64,000 nt of DNA from positions 14,287,222 through 14,351,221 of the forward strand of contig NC_054085.1 in NCBI RefSeq assembly GCF_017562075.2, in the 5' to 3' direction. The position numbers and the translations under genes were made by a program. The notes under the pieces were generated by a model. The model had not been told where the DNA came from and did no database searches. It saw only the letters and a list, made by a program, of their open reading frames with translations. The DNA is from Anopheles merus (Eukaryota; Arthropoda; Insecta; Diptera; Culicidae). Below are positions 41,704-54,362 of this stretch, one piece after another. Position 1 is the first letter of the stretch. Each line of letters starts with the position of its first letter.

Positions 41704-43050
41704 ATGTCGGATGTGAACCGCGCGAAAGAAATCTCCGAGGAACCGCCAATGTCCAGGCTGTTCGTGATCTGCGGCAAGCAAATCACGAAGGAGCAGCTAA
41801 TAAAACACTTCGAACCGGACGGCACAATCGAAGAGTGTGTTGTGATAACGGACCGCAAGACCGGTCAGGGCAAGGGAGTTGCCTACGTAAAGTTCACCAA
41901 AACGTCGTCTGCTGCCCGTGGGCTGAGAAAGAATGGCACTGTTGTGGAGGGTGATACGCGACCAATTAAAGTGATGATTTCCGCAAGGTAAGAAAACAGG
42001 CTTTCTTCGACAGTGTGGTAATATGGTTCATATTTCCAGCTACAACCGTGACAAGAACAGTGATACGTCGGCGGACGTGAATGAAAACCAATTTCTGCGC
42101 CTGTTTGCAATCGTGCCGAGCAACCGTACGGAGGAACAGCTGAAGGAAGAGTTTGGTATGCACGGGACGGTAACGCAAGTACGCCTAGTACCGGACAAAA
42201 AGAACGACAAACAGTGTGCGGCGTACATAAAGTTTCCCACCTTCCTTGAGACGGCCCTGGCCATCGAGAACTGCAACCCTCAGTACAAGGCAAAATTTTG
42301 TGTACCGCGCAGCAAGCTACAGCAGGAGCGGGAACAGAAGGGGCAGCTGTCACCGGACACGTTCAACCGGAAGCGTGCCCATTCGCCCGATCGGCTGTCG
42401 ACGGTTCGGGGTGACACGAAGCTGGTCGTGATCTGTAGCAACCAGCTCAATCAGGACCGATTGTGGCGCCTGTTTGACATATGCCCTGGGATGAAGTACT
42501 GCAGCATTATCACAGCTAGTAAGCTTTGCTAATGATTTGCTTGATGCATGGGTAAATAATTCTAGTGCTGTTGTATCTTACAGGTGAGATCAATATAACG
42601 GCCGCAGTCGTGTATTCAAGCCGGCAGGAAGCACAGCGGGCGGTCGATAAAATCCACGGCCTAGAGTATCCGCTCGGCGAACGGATCATCGTGCGGTTCG
42701 AGGAGGAGCTGAAGGAGGAACTCATCACGAAGGATACACTGACACAGTTTGGACCGCCGAAGCCGCTCGTGCCGGACGCGGTGCAGTTCGTGAAGAAAGC
42801 GTTCTTCATCTGCATGCCCGAGGCCGTGTCGGTGAAGCTGCTGACGGATGCGTTTTGCCGGTTCGGCGATCTGATCAAGGTGTACCTCGTGCCGGGCAAA
42901 CGGCATGGCTATGCGGAGTTTGCGAGCGATGTCGCGGCCAACCGTGCCATTCAGCAGCTGCACGGTATGCAGCTGGGCGATTGCCGACTAAAGGTGCTGG
43001 AGTGTGCCGAGTACACGGGGGACCAGAAACGGAACCGGATGGAGCACTAA
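41704..43050 (+). CDS. RBM45: RNA-binding protein 45 homolog, four RRMs
   Basis: Exons 41,704-41,987, 42,040-42,518 and 42,584-43,050 (introns of 52 and 65 nt) encode 409 residues. RRM1 (about 18-95) starts PPMSRLFVICGK with RNP1 KGVAYVKF. RRM2 (about 115-190) includes LRLFAIVPSNRTEEQLKEEF. RRM3 (about 225-312) includes LWRLFDICPGMKYCS and HGLEYPLGERI. RRM4 (about 330-400) includes FCRFGDLIKVYLVPGK and GYAEF, closely matching the last RRM of vertebrate RBM45. Family members bind single-stranded RNA, are mainly nuclear and self-associate. The start codon has a good context (ACACCATG). Intron 1 has the same position and phase as in the paralog at 15,090-16,035. Retention of intron 2 would end the protein after four extra residues, within RRM3. 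A GT-AG pair around 43,082-43,143 suggests a possible intron in the 3' UTR. Confidence 0.92.
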
Positions 43051-43259
43051 CTCACCGCACGTACAATCTACTATCCGACGGGTGAGCGATGTTGCGATAG
43101 TTATGGTTTTTGGCGTTCTGTTTCCTTTTCCATTCTTTTGCAGATGTGTTGCGTCGTGTGGAGTAGCGTACGTGGAGCGGACGGCAAACGCGATTGTTCT
43201 ACTGTTGGCCGCATCAAAGAGCTGTTGCCATAACTAATCGAAGCTATTTGTTTGCAGGT

Positions 43260-46200
43260 ATGTACTCATGACGTTTGAAACCCCTGTAATGGTACTGTAA
43301 GCTAATGTACAACAGACTACAACGAAATACTGCATTGGTAGAATGAAAAATAGGATGGAAATAATATGTTTGAAATAAGAACTATGAATGACTTCTGGGT
43401 ATATTGCAGTAACCTATACTCTGAAGCACTGTTTTATAGTAGTTTAGATAAATCTAATCTCAAATACTAAAATAAATACTAGAACGTAGGAAATTAAAAT
43501 TTAATTAACCTTTAACAATGTTCACACAATTTCATAAGCAATTTATTCAATGCAAACGGGAGAAACTATCGAATAGAAGAATCAAATTGAAATGTTGTAA
43601 TAACCGGTACACTGCACAACTCAAACGATGTAGAAATTTGACTTGGATGGAATATTGTAATAATTATTAACACTAGAAAGTACTTCAACACACTAGACTT
43701 CTTTAACATTCGTGCCTAACTAACGAACATGGAATAAACCTGAGAACTTGACTGTTGTACAAATCAATTGTTTATTCTATTCATATGTAGAAAATGAGAA
43801 AAATGCTTCAGATTGATCAATATTTAGTTTCTTCCATGTTCAACTATGTCCCAGATGAATGAAATAATTCAACAAAAGAAAAAGTAAGTGTTTTTTCGGC
43901 AAAATCGAGATAACCGTACGGTACAGAGGTGTAACAGTAACTGAAGTGTCCGGTTTTCGAGTGCGGCCTCTTTTATAGACATCGGAAGGCACTGCGCATG
44001 TCTGGCAGTCATTGCAATGTTTTCACTGCATATTTCCTGTATCAAATACCTGTTAAGTTGTTACTTACCTGTTTTATTATTACAAAAATCAACGCTAATT
44101 TAACAAAAATAGGAAAGTTTTGTCAAAATGAATTCCTTTTCATTTAATTCAAGATGATGAATTTGATGGCTTTTAATTAACAACCATTTACAAATCTGCT
44201 GATTTTTCAATAGAACCAAGAACCAAGTTTGTATATCAAAATATAAATTTAAGTAATTTAGGTTACTACTAATCCCTCTTGGTGCCTGTAACATAAAACA
44301 TAAAATTAAAGTACGAATTAATTGACGCCGTCTGTTGAAATGGTAATGAGATAGTTTTTATGTTTATTTCACTGTTATTTCACTGTTACTTGACGATAAT
44401 ATTTGCTGATACACTTTACTGCACCGTGCTATTAGACCTCGATTTAGAGCTGAGTAATCAGTTACACTGGATTGACGAGCTTGATTGCAAAACAGAAAGC
44501 TTACTGGGTTCTATTCATATGCAAGACTGCTGTAAGATTACCATTTAAAGGGAAGAACTACCGGTTTGCTAATACCTAATCCTGCCCCTGGATGCTAGAA
44601 TAAAGCTGTACGACAAAGTAGTTTACAACGACGAGTATTGTGACCTAAACTGATCAACTATGCACCAAAACGATAGCAAAAAATTAAAAGCAAAACATCG
44701 CACTAGCGATCATTTGTGTGCTCGAAAAGGGTGGCTATTTACTGTCTTACAAACCTCCTGCCAAATCGTAGCTGTGTGATGTCGATACATTCCCCCCAGG
44801 ACTATATTTAAAAATTGCTTTTATTTCTGTGAGTGAAGTTTGCGTGTGAATTGCACGTTGCAATAGGTTTGCAAAAGGTTGCTTGTAGTATTTAGATATG
44901 ATCCCGCCCGTCATCGGGAGGATGTTTGCAGAAACAGTCCGGTGGACAGGCGATCGGTACGGTCTCTGTTGGACAGTATGTGCATCGCTGATGATGATGG
45001 TAATCCTCGCTGATAGGAAAGAATCAAAACCGAGAAGAGATTTAAATGCATCATCAAATTTGATCGACACAAAACGGAAAGGATTCACCAAGTCAATTGC
45101 GAGATCGAATGAACTGGTGCAAATCCTTTCGTGTGTAATTAGGCATGAACATTCACGATTGTTGTCACATTTTTGTCACACTTTTGTCACTTGGTATGTA
45201 ATATGTAATTATGTTTATTAAAAAAAAAAACAAGATCAATTTCGTTATCAAACCCAAATTGCAGCAAGAAATGCTGTCAAATATCGATGCTTCCCAGGGG
45301 AGTCGCTCCCGGCGTTACGGTCCTGTTGCTTGGCTGCGTTAATTGGTACTGAATAATTGATGAAATTAATTATACATTTATATCAATTTGACAATTCAAT
45401 TTTAAGCTCCGCTTTCGGTCGTTACCGTGGAGAAGAGGTAAGAGTTGCCACCGATCTTGCGACGGCTTCTGAAGGTTTGCTGCTTCTTAAGCAAATGATG
45501 ATTCGGATAATGATGAGTTCGTAGTGAAGTAATTGCTCCCATAGCAAAGCAACTTGCGTCCGCCAAGGTCTACAACCCTGAGAAAAGAATGGAAAAAGGA
45601 AGAAACAAAATTAAGTACCTTAAATACTTCCACCTTTCCAACAACTGGTAAGCCGGCGTGTGTGTCGAGAGGTGGATTTGTTTAGCGGCACTCGTAGTAA
45701 ACAAACTATCTCTCGGGGTGCTTCAACTTCCCCTGCTTTGCAAACAGCAAATGATGAAGGCGTTACGCACTAGGAAGGAGCGTTAAATGTAGCGTAAATC
45801 CGACGGTTTTGAATGCCATTCACGACAAGGAAAAAAGGGGTTTTCTTTCGATAGTAAGGAGCCAACCGGTGGAACGTTCAAAAGGGCAGACTGCGCGTTG
45901 TAAAGTTGGTAACACTTCATAGCCTTTCCAGATGAAGGGTGTAATTGAATCGTTAAAGCTGGCACACTCACTCAACGGGGAGGGTGTGTCAGCTTCTACC
46001 CCGGTCCTGACCGGCACGGCATTTGTTTGGTTCTGATTGCTTCGAAGGATTGTATCGTTGTTATCGGCTTAGTTGTGATACATATCTTGTAATGGAAGGG
46101 AAGGTAATGAGGTGCAATTATGACCGAGAATATTTTTTGCTAGCTATGATGATGTGTTTTCGGGGGCCAAGATGTTGTGGAATTTATAACCTTTTCGATA

Positions 46201-46500
46201 AGTTTTTATGAGATGATTTGTTAGAGTGGTTTAAAGGTTGAGTATTATAGTATTTTGGAAATTCACGGATGATCCTTACTTGATGTGTGATCAATTATAG
46301 ACTCCTTTATGGATTTGAAAAGCATTTCCTACTGCCACTTACTGTGTTATTTACTTTACTCTTACTAACAGTCTTGGAATTGGAAAGATAACTACTACGA
46401 AGTCTGTAAACTGTTTCTTGGTTTAAATGCCGTGAAGCCACTTTGCCACCTTCTTAAAGGCCTTAATGTAAGATGAGTAAATTGTGTAACTAATTGTTAA
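43260..46500. other. Gene-free AT-rich stretch
   Basis: The first part may be 3' UTR of RBM45 (AATAAA at 43,471 and 43,733). Beyond that I see no supported exon, RNA gene or complete transposon. Confidence 0.5.
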
Positions 46501-46509
46501 TTAAGTGTG

Positions 46510-47136
46510 AATACATCACGTTGTCATGGAAGGCCACAAATTAGTTCTGAGGATATTGGTCATGAATTGGACACTACCTTTCTATGAAACGCGATTGCAG
46601 TTATTCAATCTTCATTCTTTAAGCTTTCGCCGCCAAGCGTTTCAGGCATGTTTCATTGGTGGCTTATTACTTTCTACTACTGATGCTCCTGATTTACTCT
46701 CGTCCATCTCGCTGTATGTTCCCTCTCGTTCTCTTCGTCCACGTGATCCTCTATCAATTAAAACATGTTATACTCTTTATACTTTCAATGATCCTCTTCT
46801 ATCCTGTTTGAGGTGGTTTAACCAATATCTCTTTGATTTCGACTCCTCTCTTAACTTTTCCCGTAATCGTCTTCTTTCCTCTAAGTTTATTTATTTCTTC
46901 TTCTTAGTTTTCTTTTAATTTTTTTATTGCTTTAAGTTTATGATAGTCTCTACGCTCTACCTGTGTGTTTTTTTTTCTTTTGTGTTTTGCTAGGTCAGAA
47001 CTAGTTTAGTTAGGTTTTTTTCATGAATGATTTTGTTTATTTGTTATTGTTTAATTAGTTTTAGGTCTTTTTTATTTAGCCTTAATGGCGGATATTGGAA
47101 TAAATTAATGAAATGAAATGAAATGAAATGAAATGC
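46510..47136 (+). mobile_element. 5'-truncated non-LTR retrotransposon
   Basis: The open frame 46,526-46,918 shows the C-terminal region of a reverse transcriptase of the Jockey/R1/I groups. It has LPFYETRLQLFNLHSLSFRR, LLLSTTDAPDLLSSISLYVP, SRSLRPRDPL and a NDPLLSCLRWFNQ tail. An AT-rich 3' UTR and a (GAAAT)n tail follow at about 47,110-47,135. Only the last 130 codons remain; the polymerase core is lost. Confidence 0.75.
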
Positions 47137-47139
47137 ATG

Positions 47140-49483
47140 ATTTTTAACAGATTTCAACAAGGTTCTGGTTCTGGAGCTGGCCTTCTAGATTTTTTTTTAA
47201 AGGTCTCTGTATCTCTGTAGTTTTTCAACATTAAGAATGATAGAACGTATGCTCATGATGTGAGTGCCTAAAGGTTCCACCAACGAAAGTAATGGGGTTT
47301 TCTAGAAAATAGCTTTACTTCCTACCTTAAAAAATACTTATTTTTGTTTCTGACTAATCTGATTGCTTCGGGGTAGATTCTGGGGTCAAATATCGTATGA
47401 CACAAGTCCAGCTTATACAAGACTGAACAAAGATATTGCTTACTTATTCTGACTTTAGTGACTTCTCCAAAAATTGAAAGAGAATAGTTTAGTTTCTGTG
47501 AAAAGTTTCTATATCTCTTTTAGAAATGAGACCTAAAACTGTTCTTTTACTTGAAAATTATACTCACATCCAATATTCTTCATAGTCTAAATCTGCTTAG
47601 AACACCTATACTCTTCCACGCTTTTGTACTGTAACAGTTGCAAAAATATTGCATTATAAGCTCATTTAAGTATTCGACATGGCAATTCAACCTGTTGCTA
47701 GCACATTCCACAAAATACGACACACTCTTTGTTTCTAGAACCTCATCGCCAGTACATGATCAGGAATCGAACGACATTGGTAAAACTTATAAATTCTATT
47801 CAACACTCACCAACGGACACTTTCACTTCCAACTGCAAACAGCTCATCATCAACATCATCACTGGCATTCAGTCAGAAGCAGCATTTGTTTGCTGCAAAT
47901 GCGAATCGTAAGGCCAATCGCCCAAGAACACTTTCACATTGTAAACGCCACAATAGTGGCCACCTCAATGCACATCACACATCTACACGGCACTGTGATA
48001 GCATCCCGATCAAGGACGACAGTCTGTTGAATATTTGAACGATCCTTACGCGGATGCGTGTCATCTGTGGTACGGCACACGTCGGCGATGGTAGTGTCTA
48101 ATGCCGACGGCTTTAGTAACTGTGTGAGCCGCCCTGGTCGAAAATGTGCCAGGCGCCAGGCCAGGCCGGGCTGACACGCAACAGATCGACCAGCGTGACG
48201 GAGATAATGGGAAATTGCTTCACAATTTAGCAAACTCCTGCAGGGGGCTTTGGAGTGCGTGGGAGCTCGTCCTCGGGGGAACAATAATCACTGAAGCGAC
48301 ATGATTGCTCGCAGTGGCAGGAATGTGAAGCACTGCTGCGCGCACGCCTAAACGTTACATGAAGGAATGGCTCCCGCGTCTCGGCCGCTGATTGGTCGAT
48401 CTACGGTTCGGAGGGGCGTGATTGTACGGCTACTAGCTTGCTACTACAAAATTCAATTACACATACTGGAAAGGAAATAGGACAGCCGGCGCTACTCGTT
48501 CATTACCTTTTACGGGCGTCATTCACCGGGCGGCGATTCTTTACGAACAAAAGCGACCCGTGTGTTTGTCTGCAGTGTATTTAATAAAGGACGTAGCTTG
48601 TCACAAATTTAGACATCCTTTCGCTCGTCTCCTTTCCCGTCCGCTGGTGCTTCTCGGCGAGCCTTTGTTACGGTTACATATAATTGTTTTATAAGCTTCA
48701 TTCAACCATCCGCCATTGTGTGGAGGTAATAGAATTTAAACAAGACTATTGATTTTCCTACAAACGACCAGTGGAATGAGTAACCATCTGGCTCTTGGTC
48801 TTTTTCACTACCTATCTCTCTCTTTTTTTCGTTTTACACTCCTAACGATCCTGACAATCATTATCGTTTACTTTGCCGCCCTTCTGCTCGCAAAAAACAA
48901 ACAATCCACCACTCCGTCAGGTTGACTTTTCAGGGTACCAGAGTCCTGAACAAGCGGGAAAATAAATGAGAACATCGAACCACCCACCACCACCACCACA
49001 CCCAATTACGCTGCACTGTGCGTGGTTTTTCCCCTGGGGAGGTGAAAAGGCTTGCGTTTTTCTCCTCAACATCACCATTTGTGTCTCTTCACTAGGAAGG
49101 GGAGAGCGTAAAGCGTACGACCGGGATGAACAGCAAGCCAGGGCGTAATTGAATGCGATTTGTGGTGTGAAAATTAATTAAATACAAATTGAGTTGATTA
49201 TCGGTGAGCGTGAAGTTCGCAATCATCCTTTCTATCGCTGGTGTGCGCTGATTCGACTACGTAAACCCCCCGGACACGGTCGGATGAGCCGTGCGGTGGT
49301 GGTGAGTTCACTTTATTATTCATTTTTCAATTTTCCTACCAAATGATCTACCGGGCACCGGGAAAATAATGGTCCGGGTTGGCTTTTGGCGGTGCAGTCG
49401 GTGGAGAGGACGTTTCGTTCGAGTGGTTTATTACCGTGGGAGAGAGTGTTGTTTGTGAAGGATGAGGCATTTATCCATTGTAG
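47140..49483. other. Gene-free stretch between two transposons
   Basis: No supported exon. A GC-richer portion at about 48,030-48,420 has no recognisable coding signature; it may be regulatory but nothing specific can be claimed. Confidence 0.45.
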
Positions 49484-50049
49484 CGCTGCAGCAGTGGCGC
49501 GTTAAACGGTGGGCGGACTGGGCGGCCGCCAGGGGCCCCGGCGATCTAGGGGGCCCCGTCATTGTGGATGTTCGACTTCGTATCGATTCTCCCCCCCCCC
49601 CCCCCTCTGGATGGGACTTTTACCATCTATTTCAAAAAGACTCATTTTTAATTAATGCATTTTTCCCATCGCTTCACTCACTGTATTTTGTCAAGGGCCC
49701 GAACCGAAATACCGGGGCCCCATACTACTCAAAGCAGCACATTAAATGTTCTAAGAAATCTGCCAATACTTGCATCACAGTCGCAAGCGAAGAACGCTGC
49801 GACATGCGCGCACAGCTCAAATCAATACCTCATCATCGTTGTCGCAAAGTATTGGACAGAGCGAGAAACCGTTAATTTTTGCTGGTGTGGGTGGCCTGTG
49901 CACGAGCACCCAAACCCAAAACCACGCAGAGCAACTTGCTGCTAAAATGGAATGCACAGCACGCTGCGCTTAACTACCACCGAAAACCCGTTACACAACA
50001 CAATCATACAACACACCCAAGCAAAAATTTAAAGACCCCGAAACACAAT

Positions 50050-51900
50050 ATCAATACACCGACTCGTAGCCGGTAAAATTAGCAGGAAAAATTGACTAAC
50101 ATCAAGCAAGCAACGGTGCTCCAGTGGGTAGAGGTTTCATTCGAGAAACGATTCCATCGATATCGATGTGTGCGCTTTTCAATTTGGCTGGGATGAAACG
50201 TGCCTGCGCTTGTCTGGGGCCCCTATACTTGTTTTGCAGATGTGTGCCGAAAACAGACAGCTGTTTTCACGCGAAAAATGGTATTCACATCTCAAGCCTG
50301 AGATCGTGGAGCGTGCCTGCTTTTAACGAAAAACCTTAAATTTTCACGCGGGGTCCTACTCAACTTTTGTGGTCAACTGACAAATAGGGGAAATCGGGAA
50401 GGGGTGGTATTCATATGTCCAAAAAGGAACTCGAAAAAGGAACATAGTTGTATTTACATACAACTTTTTGCGTGAAGACAAAATAAAAAACCGTTACAGC
50501 TATACTGAAGCCAAAACTCAAAGGTGGTTTACGGGGCCTCAACGATTATGTGGACTCTTCGATGAAGGGGTCCCGTCGGTAAGGGCCCCGTCGGTAAGGA
50601 GGCCCCATCAATAAGGGTCCCCGTCTATTAGGGGCCCCATCAATAAGGGGCCCCGTCCATTTGGTGTCTTGGTGTGGATGGTCCGTGCTCGAGCTCACCA
50701 AAAAAACGCGGAGACACTTGCTGCTAAAATCCAATGCACGGAACACAGGACAGCGCTGCGTTTAACCACAAAGAAAACCCGTTGAAACAGCCACAATCAC
50801 AAATCATACACAGACAAAAATTTAAAGGCCCCTAAACAAAATTTCAATACACCGGCTCGTAGCCGGAGAAATTCGCAGGAAAAATTGACACCAAGCTCGC
50901 GTTGCTTTAAAAAGTCTAGGAAGATCGTTTGGTCAACGGTCCTTCAGTGGGTTGAGGTCTCATTCGAGAAATGGTTAAATCGATGTCATTGTGTGCACTC
51001 TTGGCTGGGATGAACCGTCTTGTTCTTGTATACGGGGCCCCTGCTACCGCTTTGCGATTTTGTGTCGAAAGCAGACAGCTGTTTCACACGAAAAATGGTA
51101 TTCACATTCCTGGCCTGGGATAGTGGATTGTGTGTGTCTTTTAATGCAAAAACTAAAATTTTCATTCTTGGCCCTAATCGAACACATCAAGTTTGTGGAC
51201 CGAAGAGAAGGGGAAATGGGAAAGGTTTCAGTTAGAAGGAAGGGGGGAAGGGTATAAAAATACTCAAGGAACCTATGGACCATGTTCATTTATATATGGT
51301 TTTTATCGACTATTTCAATTTTTGCGAATACAACAAGACCAAAAACCGTTACAGATGCATCTACATCCAGCCATAAAACGAAGAACAATCTCCATTGCCT
51401 CGGCCATTTGGGGGCCCCGTTGATGATTCGGTCGATTGAGGGGCCCCTTCCATTTGATGTTGTCAACCTAATATATCCCCATTTTTCCCCGGGGGTTATG
51501 TTTACAATCAGATTTACTATTACTACCAGACCTATCAGAAGCATATTTATTTTACTTATCAGAAGCATTTTACTATCAGAAGCAGAAAACATTTGCCTTT
51601 TTAACATGTGCAATATTTTTGTTTACCATGTGCACCTTAGTTGGAAGCGTAGAACGCTGCGATACATGCCCAGAGCTCAACACAATATCATTTCATCATC
51701 GATGGCCCAAAGCGTTGGATCAAATGCATTGAACGCTACGCGCGAGTTGGGTAAAGCGAAATCCGTTACAAGAGATGCCTCACACAAACTACATGCACAT
51801 ACGACATTAAAAGGCTCCGAAACCGATCTCAACACAACGGTTCGTAGCCGTAGAAATAAGCAAGAAAAATTGGCTGACACCAAGCACGCTCTTTTTATCT
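50050..51900. repeat. Internal tandem units of the hAT element
   Basis: The motif CTCGTAGCCGG(T/A)(G/A)AAATT.GCAGGAAAAATTGAC recurs near 50,063 and 50,856, with a diverged form near 51,842. A second anchor, CAGACAGCTGTTTTCAC with ACGAAAAATGGTATTCACAT, recurs near 50,257 and 51,075. GGGGCCCC stretches recur between them. Three diverged units with periods of about 0.8 and 1.0 kb are indicated. Confidence 0.7.
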
Positions 51901-53506
51901 GTTGAGGTTTCATTCAAGAATCGATTCCGATGTCGATGTGTGCGTTTTTTAATTTGGCCTGTGTGTATGTTATCACGCAAAAACTAAGAACTCGTGCCCC
52001 GGCTAACCTTTGGGGCCCCAGTTAAAATTGTGGACTGGACGAAGTGATGGTGGAAAGGCAAGCTGTTGAAGGGTTTGGGTCAAATTTGGAAGGGTCGACG
52101 GAAAGGAAATATCGATATGAATGATCGCGTAAAATTTGAACTAATTAAGCTATCGGCAAAGTCCGGCCCACCACAATATGCAGTCAGGCCCGAGAAAATA
52201 TTTGCGCGATTTTGAAAGATAGGAAGATCCTATTTATTAAAAATTAACTGAACATATTTTAATATGACAATTCATATCGTTGAACTATTCCAAATTTGAT
52301 CACCATAACATGGATTGTCGGACCAATCAATATGGTCAAATTTGAGGAGAAATTAGAAAATAGAAACGAATAATTCCATAAAAACCTAACTGTTGATTTT
52401 ACGAGAACAATGGTTACACTCTATTGCTTTTTAAGGATGCAACGATTTTCTTGGAGCTTTTTTTTTAAGAAATGCACTATCAATTCGTCTGACCTGGCCT
52501 TACTTGTCCGTGGCCTCATAAAAGTACTGAACGATTGTACGTTTGTCTCGATATTTTTCAGCTGTTAACTATTTTGTACCATCTCCAGATATATCCTAGA
52601 AAACAATTTGAAACATGGAAGGAAGGGTACGTTAAGAAGCGATATTGCGATTTTGCTTTATTGTTTTGAGCTTTTTATGACTTTTGCACACTATGCTGCA
52701 GACTCTTAATTGAAGAATCTTTACATTCAATTTTAGTTATTGTAATTAATAAAATGAATTTAAAACTTGCTTGGATGATATAATAATCTAAGAAAACCAA
52801 TAACCAATCGCATTGTTTAATAACATAAATATCATATCATTTTGTGTATTAACTGTAATAATATAATAATGTATGTGTAAAACAAATGCATTCTCCTGGC
52901 CCTCACCGCTCGATCATTTAGAAAGCAGCTGATCTAAAGCAGTGGTCTCCAACCTGTGGTCCGTGGATTACTTGAGACAAACATACTGCAATACAAGGTA
53001 TTTCCAGTTACTTTCGAATGAAAATATTGTTTTTCCAGCGTGCAAGAAGTTATCGCTTTGACCGATTGAAAATGAAGTGGCCGTAATTCGAAGCCAGACG
53101 GTACTTCAGTATTCATTGTAAAGGTAAACCAACGTAAAAGCAAAATATTGTTTTCATGTTATGCTCACGATGACGATTTTAAATCAAATCGTCCGTATTA
53201 TGAAACACGAGCTGGAAATTGTAAAGTAGGAAAGAAAATATCGTTTAGAACCATCGTTCTTGTCCATAAAAGACAAACGTAACTAGCTTAGCGAAAACGA
53301 TAACTTTCCGACCTTTAACTTCTATTGAGTATAGATAAAACCAACAACAACGATCATGGCAGGTCAGATTTGTTCGGATTGTCAGGATAGGACTAAGCCC
53401 ATCCATCATCTATCGACTTCTCATTTAAGGAGTTTACTTATGTCCTCCTACCCAAGGTAAGCCCTCTAAACTCCAACGTCCTACAGGTTTTTATGATCGC
53501 CTAGAC

Positions 53507-53810
53507 CAGGGGTCTCCAAACTTTTCAGTTCGCGGGCCGCATTTCTTCGTAAATATCGTTGTTGAGGGCCATTTACGCGTTACTTTTGGTAATGAGAACG
53601 TTTAAAACTTGTTTTGACAAGAAAATACTTAATAAATGTTTTAAAGTTCTGCATTTTTCTTTTATAGTAACTTGATTCTTGTCTTGGTTTAGTAAAAATT
53701 AAAAAAAAATGATGGAAACTGTCAAACATATATGATATTTACATTATCCTTTACAACATCATCACGGGCCGCATTATAGGCTCTCGAGGGCCGTAGTTTG
53801 GAAACCCCTG
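53507..53810. mobile_element. Nested hAT MITE with perfect 8-bp TSD
   Basis: The 304-bp element begins CAGGGGTCTCCAAACTTTTC and ends GTAGTTTGGAAACCCCTG, near-perfect inverted repeats of a widespread hAT type. It is flanked by identical octamers GCCTAGAC (53,499-53,506 and 53,811-53,818). GGGCCGCATT occurs near both ends. It inserted into the larger element at 49,492-54,433. Confidence 0.9.
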
Positions 53811-54338
53811 GCCTAGACGATCAAGTGTCGAAAGTCCGCTTCGAAACAGTATCCACAGTGCCCAAAATTTTAACATACCACAAAGCCTTTCTGATATTAA
53901 TGATTGTTAAGTCATTACTATCGATTGAAAATTAGCGAAAAAAGTATTAAAATTGGGGTTTTTACTGATGCGCGGGTGGCAGTCCATTCTGCTTATGTTC
54001 ATCTCTGTTTCATAAAGTTTTATACAGATGTGAATTGTATTTTGTCGAAAGAAGTTTGTTGATTTGGTATAATGGGTATTTGGCCGAATACGCACCTAAA
54101 ATTTATCGGGGTGTCTGTAAGCGGTTACCAAATCAAATTTTTGTTCATCACGAGCAAGTGGGCTTCGCAGTATGTTTTCCTTTGAAGCTCAGACGTGTCG
54201 TTTTGGTAGAATAAATAGCTGCATTTTCAGTAATTTGTTTTACTGATATTCAGTACCATGTATTACTTAATAGCTTTCAGTCAAAAATGTAACTGCAGCA
54301 AACTTATACAATTTGCAGTGTATGATTCGTACACCAAA

Positions 54339-54362
54339 CCCCCCCCCCCCCCCCCCCCCCCC
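54339..54362. repeat. Poly-C homopolymer
   Basis: About 23 consecutive C residues inside the 3' end of the hAT-type element. Length is likely to vary and to be hard to sequence. Confidence 0.85.

Noticed and set aside
52936..52965. hAT-like terminus CAGTGGTCTCCAACCTGTGG
   Set aside because: No matching inverted end or target duplication was found nearby, so it is at best a solo end.
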